In this document: positions 10,528 through 19,183 of the stretch, one piece after another
Layout: each line of letters starts with the position of its first letter
How positions within the stretch are numbered: position 1 is the first letter of the stretch
From: Marinifaba aquimaris
GTDB lineage: Bacteria > Pseudomonadota > Gammaproteobacteria > Enterobacterales > Alteromonadaceae
Length of the DNA stretch: 64,000 nt
NCBI RefSeq assembly: GCF_013328345.1
Contig: NZ_JABULX010000009.1
Coordinates: 1-64,000, forward strand
Reading direction: 5' to 3'
Notes under the pieces: generated by a model
The model's database searches: none
What the model saw: the letters and a program-made list of their open reading frames with translations, nothing else
Told to the model about the DNA's origin: nothing
Made by a program: the position numbers and the translations under genes

Positions 10528-12708
10528 TTATAAAGGTTTAAGTTTGGCGTAGGCGACCACTAACCATTTAGTGCCGACATCATCAAAGTTGATTTGGACA
10601 CGAGATTGCGCGCCTGAGCCTTCGTAGTGCAAAACGGTTCCTTCACCAAACTTAGCGTGTTCAACTCGCTGACCTAAATACAGACCGGTTTCTTCAAAAG
10701 CAGATTCTATTTTGGCTGAGCTAAATCGGCTTTCACTGCTAGGAGCAGGTTTAGAGACCTTACTTTGCAAGCGAATTTCTTCAATACACTCGACAGGTAA
10801 TTCGCGAATAAAGCGGCTTGGAGAATGGTAATTTTCTCGTCCGTAAATACGGCGTGATTCGGCATAAGTTAAGTAGAGTTTTTGCATCGCACGTGTCATG
10901 CCCACATAGCAAAGGCGACGCTCTTCTTCCATTCGTCCAGATTCTTCACTGGATAACTGGCTTGGAAACATGCCTTCTTCAACACCGGCAATAAATACTG
11001 TTTCAAATTCTAAACCTTTAGCCGAGTGCATTGTCATCATTTGTACAGCATCTTGATGGCTCTCTGCTTGGTTATCTCCAGATTCTAATGCAGCGTGAGA
11101 TAAAAAGGCGCTCAGTTCAGACATGGTCTCGTCTTCACTGGCTTCGCTACCTTCAAAACTGCGACAAGCACTGACTAGTTCTGCCAAGTTCTCTATTCGG
11201 GCTTGTGCTTTTTCGCCTTTCTCTGCCTGATACATCATTTGCAAACCAGACTGCTTGATAACAGTTTCAGCCTTCATGGCCAGTGACACTTCACTGATGT
11301 TGTCATCAATAGTTTGGATCAACTCAACAAAGTTGCGAACGGTTGTTGCTCCTCTGCCTTTTAATTGAGCCTGCTCCAACATGGCTGTGGCGCTTTGCCA
11401 TAATGGCATTTGGTTCGCGCGAGAAAATATCCGTATTTGCGATAATGTTTTATCGCCTATACCACGCGCGGGTGTATTGATAATACGCTCGAACGCGGCA
11501 TCATCTTGGCGATTATTGATTAACCTAAGGTAAGCAAGTGCATCTTTAATTTCTTGGCGCTCATAGAAACGCAAGCCACCGTATATTTTATAGGGGATTT
11601 GACTTGAGATAAGCGCTTCTTCTAATACACGAGATTGCGCATTAGAACGATATAATATCGCAATTTCAGATAATTTTTGTTTGCTAGCATGGGTCGCAAT
11701 ACGGCCGACAATGAATCGTGCTTCATCTAATTCATTAAATGCAGCATAAAGACCAATAGGCTCGCCTTCTACGGCGTCAGTCCAAAGTTCTTTACCTAGT
11801 CGTCCTGCATTATGAGCAATAAGTTTGTTAGATGCTTTTAGAATGGTTTTTGTCGAACGATAATTTTGCTCTAAGCGAATCGTTTGTGAATTAGGGAAAT
11901 CATCCAAAAACTTCTGGATGTTCTCAACTTTTGCACCACGCCAGCCATAAATAGATTGGTCGTCATCGCCGACAATCATCATATTATTATCGCCACCCGC
12001 TAAAATGCGCAGCCAAGCGTATTGAATGCTGTTGGTATCTTGGAATTCGTCGACCAAAATTTGGCTAAATCGACCTTGATAGTGCTTTAAAAGGTGAGGG
12101 TGATTAAGCCAAAGTTCGTGAGCGCGGATCAATAATTCCGCAAAGTCGACTAATCCGGCACGGTCACAAGTGTCTTGGTAGTTCTGGTAAATGCTTAGCC
12201 ACGTTTTCTCAATGGGGTCGTTGTAAACCTCAATGTGCTTGGGTCGCAGGCCCTCGTCTTTTTTACCATTGATGTACCACATGGCTTGTTTTGCAGGCCA
12301 TTTTTTATCATCTAGCTCCATGGCTTTGATAATGCGTTTGAGTAACCTGAGTTGGTCATCCGAGTCGAGGATCTGGAAACCTTCAGGTAGTTTTGCATCT
12401 TGGTAATGCAGTCTTAATAGCCGATGTGCTAAACCGTGGAAAGTACCGATCCACATATTTTGCACAGACATATTGAGTAACTCTTCAATACGGCCACGCA
12501 TTTCTTTAGCGGCTTTATTAGTAAAGGTAACGGCTAAAATGGAATAGGGCGAAACGCGTTCTACCTGCATTAACCAGGCAATTCTATGGACAAGTACGCG
12601 TGTTTTACCACTGCCTGCACCTGCTAGTACCAACAAATCGCTAGGAGGTGCACTGACCGCAGCGCGTTGTTTTTCATTTAAAGAATCAATCAGAGATGAA
12701 ACGTCCAT
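10528..12708 (-). CDS. uvrD: DNA helicase II
   Basis: This superfamily-1 3'-5' helicase of nucleotide excision and mismatch repair has full length (726) for UvrD. Walker A is GAGSGKT (30-36), motif II is VDEFQDTN, GDDDQSIYGWRGA follows, and motif VI is VGMTRAMQKLYLTYA. The C-terminal Tudor-like segment (LGQRVEHAKFGEGTVL...) is characteristic of UvrD/PcrA. It lies downstream of xerC in the same direction, as in enterobacteria, but the HAD phosphatase gene yigB that often sits between them is missing. Confidence 0.96.
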   Translation of the reverse strand: MDVSSLIDSLNEKQRAAVSAPPSDLLVLAGAGSGKTRVLVHRIAWLMQVERVSPYSILAVTFTNKAAKEMRGRIEELLNMSVQNMWIGTFHGLAHRLLRLHYQDAKLPEGFQILDSDDQLRLLKRIIKAMELDDKKWPAKQAMWYINGKKDEGLRPKHIEVYNDPIEKTWLSIYQNYQDTCDRAGLVDFAELLIRAHELWLNHPHLLKHYQGRFSQILVDEFQDTNSIQYAWLRILAGGDNNMMIVGDDDQSIYGWRGAKVENIQKFLDDFPNSQTIRLEQNYRSTKTILKASNKLIAHNAGRLGKELWTDAVEGEPIGLYAAFNELDEARFIVGRIATHASKQKLSEIAILYRSNAQSRVLEEALISSQIPYKIYGGLRFYERQEIKDALAYLRLINNRQDDAAFERIINTPARGIGDKTLSQIRIFSRANQMPLWQSATAMLEQAQLKGRGATTVRNFVELIQTIDDNISEVSLAMKAETVIKQSGLQMMYQAEKGEKAQARIENLAELVSACRSFEGSEASEDETMSELSAFLSHAALESGDNQAESHQDAVQMMTMHSAKGLEFETVFIAGVEEGMFPSQLSSEESGRMEEERRLCYVGMTRAMQKLYLTYAESRRIYGRENYHSPSRFIRELPVECIEEIRLQSKVSKPAPSSESRFSSAKIESAFEETGLYLGQRVEHAKFGEGTVLHYEGSGAQSRVQINFDDVGTKWLVVAYAKLKPL

Positions 12709-12821
12709 AGAGCCTTAAATATTGCAGTTGATGTGGGGGCGGATCTTGGCACTAAACCTGTGTCTTGTCCATTAAATACTGTATAAAAACTGTATGCGAA
12801 AGAGTGTATCGCTAATTGCGA

Positions 12822-13721
12822 TTATTTCTTTTTTGCTCTTGGGTGAGCTGAATCATAAATTTTAGATAAATGGGTAAAGTCTAAGTGGGTATAAACTTGT
12901 GTCGTGGATAGGTTTTCATGGCCGAGTAGCTCTTGTACCGCTCTTAAATCTTGGCTGCCCTCCAGCATATGCGTAGCAAATGAATGTCTGAGTTTATGCG
13001 GATGCACGTGGCTTGCAACACCTGCTTTGAGCCCCCAGTCTTTTAAACGCTGACGTAAATAACGAGCTGATATACGCGTTCCACGTTGCGTGATAAAGAG
13101 TGCATCGACTGCGTCTGATTGAATCTTAACTCCATTATCGCGTATTGCGATGTATCCGTTGAGTGCTTGGACTGCCTTTGTACCAATAGGGACGATACGG
13201 GTTTTACTGCCTTTACCTGTGACTCTGACTAATTTTTCAGTCAAGTCACAATCTTGTATGTTGAGTTCAACTAACTCGGTTACACGTAATCCCGCGCTAT
13301 ACATTAGTTCAAATATAGATTTATCGCGTTTTGATATATCTGTGTTGGCATCGTGATCGAGCAATTGATTGACTTCATCAACATCTAAATTCTTTGGCAA
13401 AGGTTTCGCTTGTTTAGGTGCGGACACCGCCTTAGCGGGATTGTGTGTTAATAGTTGGAGTTTGACGAGAAATTGGCAAAAAGCTCTTAAGCTGGATAAA
13501 CGCAAGTTGATTGAGCGCGTTGATAAGTTTTGCTTTCTCGCTTCAGATAATTGATTGCGAACAAAGTCAGTATCTATTTCACTTATATGCTCAATCGGAC
13601 AGGTTTCAAATATTGCGATTAACTGCCTTTGATAGCTTGATAATGTATTGTCAGCTAAACGACGCTCATATTTAAGGTACTGATAAAAGTCCGTCAGATA
13701 AGCGTCGAGTGCTTTAGTCAT
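12822..13721 (-). CDS. xerC: Tyrosine recombinase XerC
   Basis: This is a site-specific recombinase that resolves chromosome dimers at dif together with XerD. The complete catalytic set is visible: R146, K170, H242, R245, H268 and nucleophile Y277. A SAM-like N-terminal core-binding domain occupies about 1-95. The start is three bases after the stop of DUF484. The gene order dapF-DUF484-xerC separates it from XerD. Confidence 0.95.
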   Translation of the reverse strand: MTKALDAYLTDFYQYLKYERRLADNTLSSYQRQLIAIFETCPIEHISEIDTDFVRNQLSEARKQNLSTRSINLRLSSLRAFCQFLVKLQLLTHNPAKAVSAPKQAKPLPKNLDVDEVNQLLDHDANTDISKRDKSIFELMYSAGLRVTELVELNIQDCDLTEKLVRVTGKGSKTRIVPIGTKAVQALNGYIAIRDNGVKIQSDAVDALFITQRGTRISARYLRQRLKDWGLKAGVASHVHPHKLRHSFATHMLEGSQDLRAVQELLGHENLSTTQVYTHLDFTHLSKIYDSAHPRAKKK

Positions 13722-13723
13722 AT

Positions 13724-14407
13724 CTATTCAGCAGGGGTAAAATCGAACAATATTCGATTGATCAATTTAACCATTGGTTCGAGAAAAACGGTGTCCATCT
13801 CTGGTTGGAAGTGGCTGTCATCACTACTGCCAAAAGCTAAAATTCCCAAGTCTTTCTGGTCACCCAAACGGACAAGGGCAACTGAGTGAATGTCTTTTTC
13901 TGGGTCGAAAAATAACTCAAGCTCAGATTGTGGCAAGCGGCCAAAGTAATACGTGTCCCGCGATAGACGCTTCTCCAATACATCTAAAAACCGACTTCTT
14001 GGCTGAACAAGCTTTGCGGTATTGCTATCGTCATTTGCGATAAATAAAGTGAGTTTGACCGCATCAAGTTGTATTTGATCAATTAACACATCGTTCAATA
14101 CATAGAGTAGTTGTTTGCTATCTGGGCATTCCAACAAGGCCATGTACAAATTGACAAAGGCCTTGTAGATACGTTCATTTTGCGATGCGGTTTGAATCAA
14201 TTTTTGGATATTCTGCTCTAGCTGAATATTTTTGTTACGCAGAATTTCTTGTTGTCGCTCCAATAACGAGACAGAACCTCGCTCGTTATGTGGCAACTTT
14301 ATCTTTGCCAGTGTATCTGGATGCTTATCAAAAAAGTCAGGGTTTTCTTGCAAAAAGTGCACTAAATCTTCTGCAGATAAATCGATTAACTCTGCTTGTT
14401 CTGTCAT
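13724..14407 (-). CDS. DUF484 family GAF-like protein (YigA-type)
   Basis: A conserved companion of dapF and xerC in gammaproteobacteria. The N-terminus carries the family motif [13 protein letters not shown], followed by a coiled coil (about 45-75) and a GAF-like C-terminal fold. The function is not known. The start overlaps the dapF stop by four bases (ATGA) and the stop nearly touches xerC, so the three are one translationally coupled operon. Confidence 0.9.
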   Translation of the reverse strand: MTEQAELIDLSAEDLVHFLQENPDFFDKHPDTLAKIKLPHNERGSVSLLERQQEILRNKNIQLEQNIQKLIQTASQNERIYKAFVNLYMALLECPDSKQLLYVLNDVLIDQIQLDAVKLTLFIANDDSNTAKLVQPRSRFLDVLEKRLSRDTYYFGRLPQSELELFFDPEKDIHSVALVRLGDQKDLGILAFGSSDDSHFQPEMDTVFLEPMVKLINRILFDFTPAE

Positions 14408-15234
14408 ATGTTGATTTGCCCATCAAATACATGTGTTGCCGATCCGGTCATCATTACAGGTTGACCTTCACCTTCCCAGCTGATCACAAGATCACCACCA
14501 GGTAAACTGACAGTTACCTTGTTGTCGAGCTTGCCTTGTAAAATACCAACGACAACGGCTGCACAAGCACCCGTACCACACGCAAGTGTTTCACCTGCGC
14601 CGCGTTCAAATACGCGTAAGCGCACTTTTTCCCGATTTTGAACTTGCATGAAGCCAATATTTGCTTTGTTGGGGAAGCGTTCGTGACTCTCTAACAGTGG
14701 ACCAAGCTCTTCCACATCAGCTGTATCGACATTATCGACTGTTAATACACAATGCGGATTGCCCATTGAAGCCACACCACACAAGATGTTGTGCTCACCC
14801 GCTTTAAGGATATAAGTTTTTTCTTGTTTATTAGCAGTAAAAGGCACGTCTTGAGGTGCTAAAATCGGCACGCCCATGTCTACGGTGACTTGACCGTCGC
14901 GCTCAACATTTAAAACAATATTTCCTTTAGTGGTACTGACCTTAATTTCGTTTTTGTTCGTTAAGCCTTTCAAACGAACAAAACGCGCAAAACAACGCGC
15001 GCCGTTACCACATTGTTCCACTTCACTGCCGTCGCTGTTGTAGATGCGATAATGGAAATCTTGCTCTGGCGCATAGGGAGGTTCAACAATTAAAAGCTGA
15101 TCAAAGCCAACACCAAAGTTGCGATCCGCTAGCTTGGTGACTTGTTCCGGAGATAAAAAAACGTTTTGTGTAACATTATCCAATACCATGAAGTCGTTAC
15201 CCAAACCGTGCATTTTTGAAAAGTTAAACTGCAT
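14404..15234 (-). CDS. dapF: Diaminopimelate epimerase
   Basis: This enzyme converts LL- to meso-diaminopimelate for lysine and peptidoglycan. The two catalytic cysteines are C75 (EQCGNGAR) and C219 (LACGTGA). The full length of 276 is normal. First gene of dapF-DUF484-xerC. Its usual upstream partner lysA lies 22.5 kb away on the same strand. Confidence 0.97.
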   Translation of the reverse strand: MQFNFSKMHGLGNDFMVLDNVTQNVFLSPEQVTKLADRNFGVGFDQLLIVEPPYAPEQDFHYRIYNSDGSEVEQCGNGARCFARFVRLKGLTNKNEIKVSTTKGNIVLNVERDGQVTVDMGVPILAPQDVPFTANKQEKTYILKAGEHNILCGVASMGNPHCVLTVDNVDTADVEELGPLLESHERFPNKANIGFMQVQNREKVRLRVFERGAGETLACGTGACAAVVVGILQGKLDNKVTVSLPGGDLVISWEGEGQPVMMTGSATHVFDGQINI

Positions 15235-15463
15235 TGCAGGAAAGTCTTCCTAAATCGAGAAGAGAATAAGGCTAGTGTAACGTGTTAGCTTTAGCTTGTG
15301 TATTAGCAAAAGTGAAATATTTTATCAGCCTGATATTAAGACGGTTTATCATGGTTTTTGCTAGTGCGGGCTTTGTAAATTTAGGTTAATCTAAGCGATA
15401 GATTCAAATATCCCAAGTCTAAAAAACATCGCAAAATAGCGATGAAATGGTTAATAATTTTTT

Positions 15464-16843
15464 ATGTTGCGTATTGCTGTTTTTATAACGATTATTTTTG
15501 CTTTGTGTTCGAAAGAACTCAAAGCAGATATCTTATCAGCAACGCTGGATTATCACTCTGGGCGATATCAAGCCGCATTTAACGAATTTAATCGACTCGC
15601 TGTTCTGGGTAACACTGACGCCATTTACAATTTAGGGGTAATGCATTTACATGGCCAAGGGGTTAAGCAAGACTTACCCAAAGCTTATGCTTGGTTCTCC
15701 ATTGCTGTTGAATTTGGTTTGACAGAAGCGAGGGCAAGTCTTGATAAAGTGCGAGAAAATTACCACACTCCGTCAGATCTCGATAAGGCTTACAAACAGT
15801 TAAGTCGCAGTTTTAACTATGAAATGTACAGCGAGCAGCTTAAGCCTATTTTTCGGCAAGAGCGATTTGTAGCTCAGGAACACACTCCGCCGCGTAGAAC
15901 CTTAACTGTCACACCTAAATATCCTGAACAAGCATATAAAAAGGGTATAGAAGGTTGGGTTTGGCTCGAATTTGATATTGATGTAAGCGGAACGGTTAAA
16001 AATATCAGTATTTTAGATTCCTATCCAAGTAAGCTATTTACTCGTCCTATTTTAAATGCCGTCAGCCGTTGGAAATACGAGCCCTACAAGCTTAATGATA
16101 AACCAAAAGAGTACCCACAGCGTTCGGTCATTTTTCATTTCACGACGGTAAAAGGTAAGCGTTATAAACAAAGCTTTTTCCGTCAGCAAAGACAGTATCA
16201 GAATAAGATTAATGAGCTCATTGAAGGCGCAGAGCAAGGTAATGCGGTTATTCAATACTATGTCTCGAACTGGCTAATGGCAGATGAGTACAATGCAACC
16301 CAGTTGTTAAGAGCCCATTGGCCAGATAAAGGTGCCAGTTTTGATTTGTTGCTTGAATCTTCAATGAACAACTTTCCTAATGCGCAATATCAACTGGGCG
16401 CAAATCTGTTGCGCGGAGAATATGCTAAGCGCGATCGTCGCAAAGGATTAAACTGGATCTTGCATGCTGCCCAAGGTGGTTTTGCACCTGCTCAATACCG
16501 TTTAGGTAAAGAGCTACTAAAAGAAAATGATCTCGAGTACGACAAGAAAAAAGCGGAAACTTGGCTGCAAACCGCAGCTGAGCAAGGCCACTTTAGAGCG
16601 CTAAAAGATATTTCTGCCTTGTTGTTTGAAGATTTACTGCAAGAAAGCCGTTTCCTTCATTATTTAGATTTGGCGAAGGAGATTGACGATGACCATCCTG
16701 AGTTGCTGTTGCTCGAGAGCAAATATATGGTCAGAAAAAATGATCGCAAGCGGGCAAAACGCTTGGCTAAAGATGCTATTGATGAGGCTGAATATCGCGA
16801 GTGGAACCCTCAGCCTTATGAAGCGTATCTAGGCACTCTTTAA
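15464..16843 (+). CDS. Secreted Sel1-repeat protein with an internal TonB C-terminal domain
   Basis: After a signal peptide (MLRIAVFITIIFALCSKELKA) comes a Sel1-like repeat (DAIYNLGVMHLHGQGVKQD..AYAWFSIAVE). A TonB C-terminal domain follows at about 140-225 (PKYPEQAYKKGIEGWVWLEFDID...ILNAVSRWKYEP), then a second block of Sel1 repeats (about 295-390). No N-terminal proline-rich TonB arm is present, so it is probably not an energy transducer but a periplasmic TonB-like adaptor. The gene ends four bases inside the convergent regulator. It lies beside a TonB-dependent receptor, so a joint role is plausible but unproved. Confidence 0.72.
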   Translation: MLRIAVFITIIFALCSKELKADILSATLDYHSGRYQAAFNEFNRLAVLGNTDAIYNLGVMHLHGQGVKQDLPKAYAWFSIAVEFGLTEARASLDKVRENYHTPSDLDKAYKQLSRSFNYEMYSEQLKPIFRQERFVAQEHTPPRRTLTVTPKYPEQAYKKGIEGWVWLEFDIDVSGTVKNISILDSYPSKLFTRPILNAVSRWKYEPYKLNDKPKEYPQRSVIFHFTTVKGKRYKQSFFRQQRQYQNKINELIEGAEQGNAVIQYYVSNWLMADEYNATQLLRAHWPDKGASFDLLLESSMNNFPNAQYQLGANLLRGEYAKRDRRKGLNWILHAAQGGFAPAQYRLGKELLKENDLEYDKKKAETWLQTAAEQGHFRALKDISALLFEDLLQESRFLHYLDLAKEIDDDHPELLLLESKYMVRKNDRKRAKRLAKDAIDEAEYREWNPQPYEAYLGTL

Positions 16844-18972
16844 TCTTCAGATAACTTTCGCTGTAAGAAAATATCGGTTTCTAACCCTTCAACATGTGAA
16901 TAAGCAACATGCTTACCGTCTTTTGACGCTGTGATATTGAGTACAATATTTAAATCATGCTCGTGATTACCTAAATCAGCAATATAAGTGTTTTCACCAT
17001 TTTCATATTGGTATAAATACAGGCTCAATTGATGGCCAAATTTAATCACGTAATAAATACCGATATCAGTTACGGCAGGGCGATATAGCTGCAACGACGG
17101 TGCTAGTAAATCTTGGATATCTAGTGGGACTTCGCTTTCAATTAAATAGGCTTTGATTTGTTTTTCGTAATTGGAGTGCCCTGGGTTGATTTGGTCGATA
17201 TCCGCCAATGCTTTGGGTTCTGATGCAATCAGTTGGGCACTGGCTAACTCTAAATCGTATTGCCATTGCTGCCATTCTTGATCAACAAAACGGCTATATA
17301 AGATTTGTTTACCATCTTGTGACCAACTGACTTGATCGAGTTTGTCTTTGCCCTTGATAACCGGCAGCATTCGCTTGCTGAAAATGTTCACTAAATAGAC
17401 ACTGTGTTGGCCATCGCCTAATAGCAAGTTCTCGTTATTAGGTGACCAGAGAATGTAGCTAGGTTTAATACCGGAAGGCAGGTTTACTAATAAACTGGCG
17501 GCTTCTTTTCTTTGGTGTTTAAGCCATAACTCTATTTGACTTTTCCCATCTAAACGACGGCGTTGAAAGGAGATAAATGCTGTTTGTGTCGCATCAGCCG
17601 ATAACGTTGGCAAGATATCAAAGCGGGCAGAGGACGACATTTTTTGTTTTTTAACGATACCTTGCTCACCAAAGTCACTCAGTGTCAGTTGGTACCAATT
17701 TACTTTGGCAATACCTTCGGCATAGGCAAGCTGGCCTGTTTTTTTGTTTAAATCTAAATCGGGTATAAAACCCAAAGGTAAGTGAATGGTCTGGCTTAAG
17801 CCGTTTAAGCTCATTAGCCTTAAACTCTCATTTCCCAGCCAATAACTGGATTCATCATACCAGCTTAAACCGCGGTAGTTATTGAGCTGTGTTTCTAATA
17901 CATGGGTTTTGTTGGTTGCAAAATTGACCAGCTTTAACGCCTGCTGATTGTTTTCTTGTTCAACAACCAGCATTTGTTTCCCAGATGGGCTGATATCCAT
18001 TAAATCAGGCGAGTAGGGTAAAGGCTCTGACAGTAGCTGCTTAGGCAAACCTTGGGTTGATAAACTGATGCGATACAAGATTTTCTTTTCGTGTTCAGCT
18101 GACCATTGAACCTTGTAAAAGGTTTGTTGGCTTGGCCAATGCATCTTTTGTTGCTCGAAGCCAGGTGTACAGTCGGTCAAATGAAAGTCAGGGCTTAAGC
18201 GCCAAGTTTCAATTGGATTGGCTACAGACATCACGCGGATATCGCAGCGCAGTGGATCGTGTCTGACATAAGCTAGCCAGCGACCATCAGGTGACCAAGT
18301 TGCAGCTTCTTCGCTATAACCCGAACGACGTACAGTGTGGATTGATTGGTTTTCAATATCGTAAACGACTAAATCCATCTGTCGTCGATCGCGCGCTGTT
18401 TGGCTAAAAGCTAAATAGCGGCCATCCGGCGAATATTTTAATAAGGTTTCAGCACCAGGGACTGATGTTAAGCGAGATTCGTACTGGTAGGCATTGCTTA
18501 ACGGCTGCTGGTTAAATTGGTTCTCAATGATGATAAACGCAAATATGGTCGCTATTATGCCGCCAATTGCGCTGAAAGTGGCCGTTTGTGCTCGACTTAA
18601 TTTATCAAAAATATCGAATTTAGCCAGACCGCGTTTTTCTGGTTCTGGGTAATAAACGGATGCGACCAGTTGGTAACCGACCTTAGGAATGGTTTTGATA
18701 AATATACTATTTTGGCTGTTGTCACCTAAGAGTTTTCGCAGTTGAGTTACGGCTTGATTGACGGAGTTATCACTGACGATCGTATCGGGCCAGACCAGTT
18801 CAAGAATGCGCTTGCGACTGACAGATTGACCTTGATATTGAATCAATACTTTTAATAGGTTGAGCTGCCTCGCTTCAACATGATGGGTGACATTCTGGTT
18901 TTCTATGGTTAAAGCGGAAAAATCAACCCATAAATTATTGAGTTTTACTCTGTCTGGGTTTGTTTTTTCCAT
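16840..18972 (-). CDS. Membrane-anchored wHTH regulator with periplasmic beta-propeller
   Basis: A ToxR/CadC-type winged helix (residues about 8-105; RKRILELVWPDTIVSDNSVNQAVTQLRKLLGD) is followed by one transmembrane helix at about 131-150 and a 550-residue periplasmic part. This part contains PD40/TolB-like propeller repeats (KYSPDGRYLAFSQ, TWSPDGRWLAYVRHD, SWSQDGKQILYSRF, SKDGKHVAYSH). Such proteins sense an extracytoplasmic signal and activate nearby genes. It is divergent from TonB receptor 1, its likely target. The signal is unknown. Confidence 0.82.
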   Translation of the reverse strand: MEKTNPDRVKLNNLWVDFSALTIENQNVTHHVEARQLNLLKVLIQYQGQSVSRKRILELVWPDTIVSDNSVNQAVTQLRKLLGDNSQNSIFIKTIPKVGYQLVASVYYPEPEKRGLAKFDIFDKLSRAQTATFSAIGGIIATIFAFIIIENQFNQQPLSNAYQYESRLTSVPGAETLLKYSPDGRYLAFSQTARDRRQMDLVVYDIENQSIHTVRRSGYSEEAATWSPDGRWLAYVRHDPLRCDIRVMSVANPIETWRLSPDFHLTDCTPGFEQQKMHWPSQQTFYKVQWSAEHEKKILYRISLSTQGLPKQLLSEPLPYSPDLMDISPSGKQMLVVEQENNQQALKLVNFATNKTHVLETQLNNYRGLSWYDESSYWLGNESLRLMSLNGLSQTIHLPLGFIPDLDLNKKTGQLAYAEGIAKVNWYQLTLSDFGEQGIVKKQKMSSSARFDILPTLSADATQTAFISFQRRRLDGKSQIELWLKHQRKEAASLLVNLPSGIKPSYILWSPNNENLLLGDGQHSVYLVNIFSKRMLPVIKGKDKLDQVSWSQDGKQILYSRFVDQEWQQWQYDLELASAQLIASEPKALADIDQINPGHSNYEKQIKAYLIESEVPLDIQDLLAPSLQLYRPAVTDIGIYYVIKFGHQLSLYLYQYENGENTYIADLGNHEHDLNIVLNITASKDGKHVAYSHVEGLETDIFLQRKLSED

Positions 18973-19183
18973 TAAAAAACTGAATGCAAAAGTTGGTACA
19001 GGATAGTTGGCATTCTAAGCTACTGGGCAATTGCGCGCAAACGGAAAAAGTGAGTAATGCTAAGGGCTTAACGGTGCTGTCATCATGTGACGAATTGTTG
19101 TATATTCGAACAAACAATAACAGTAGCGCAGGCTTGATTTTTTCAGCCGCTATTTGAGACCTTCGCGGAAATATTCAAGATTT

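Noticed and set aside
12764-12790. LexA-like box upstream of uvrD
   Set aside because: TACTGTATAAAAACTGTATG contains CTGT twice as a direct repeat; the required CTGT-N8-ACAG palindrome is absent on both strands.
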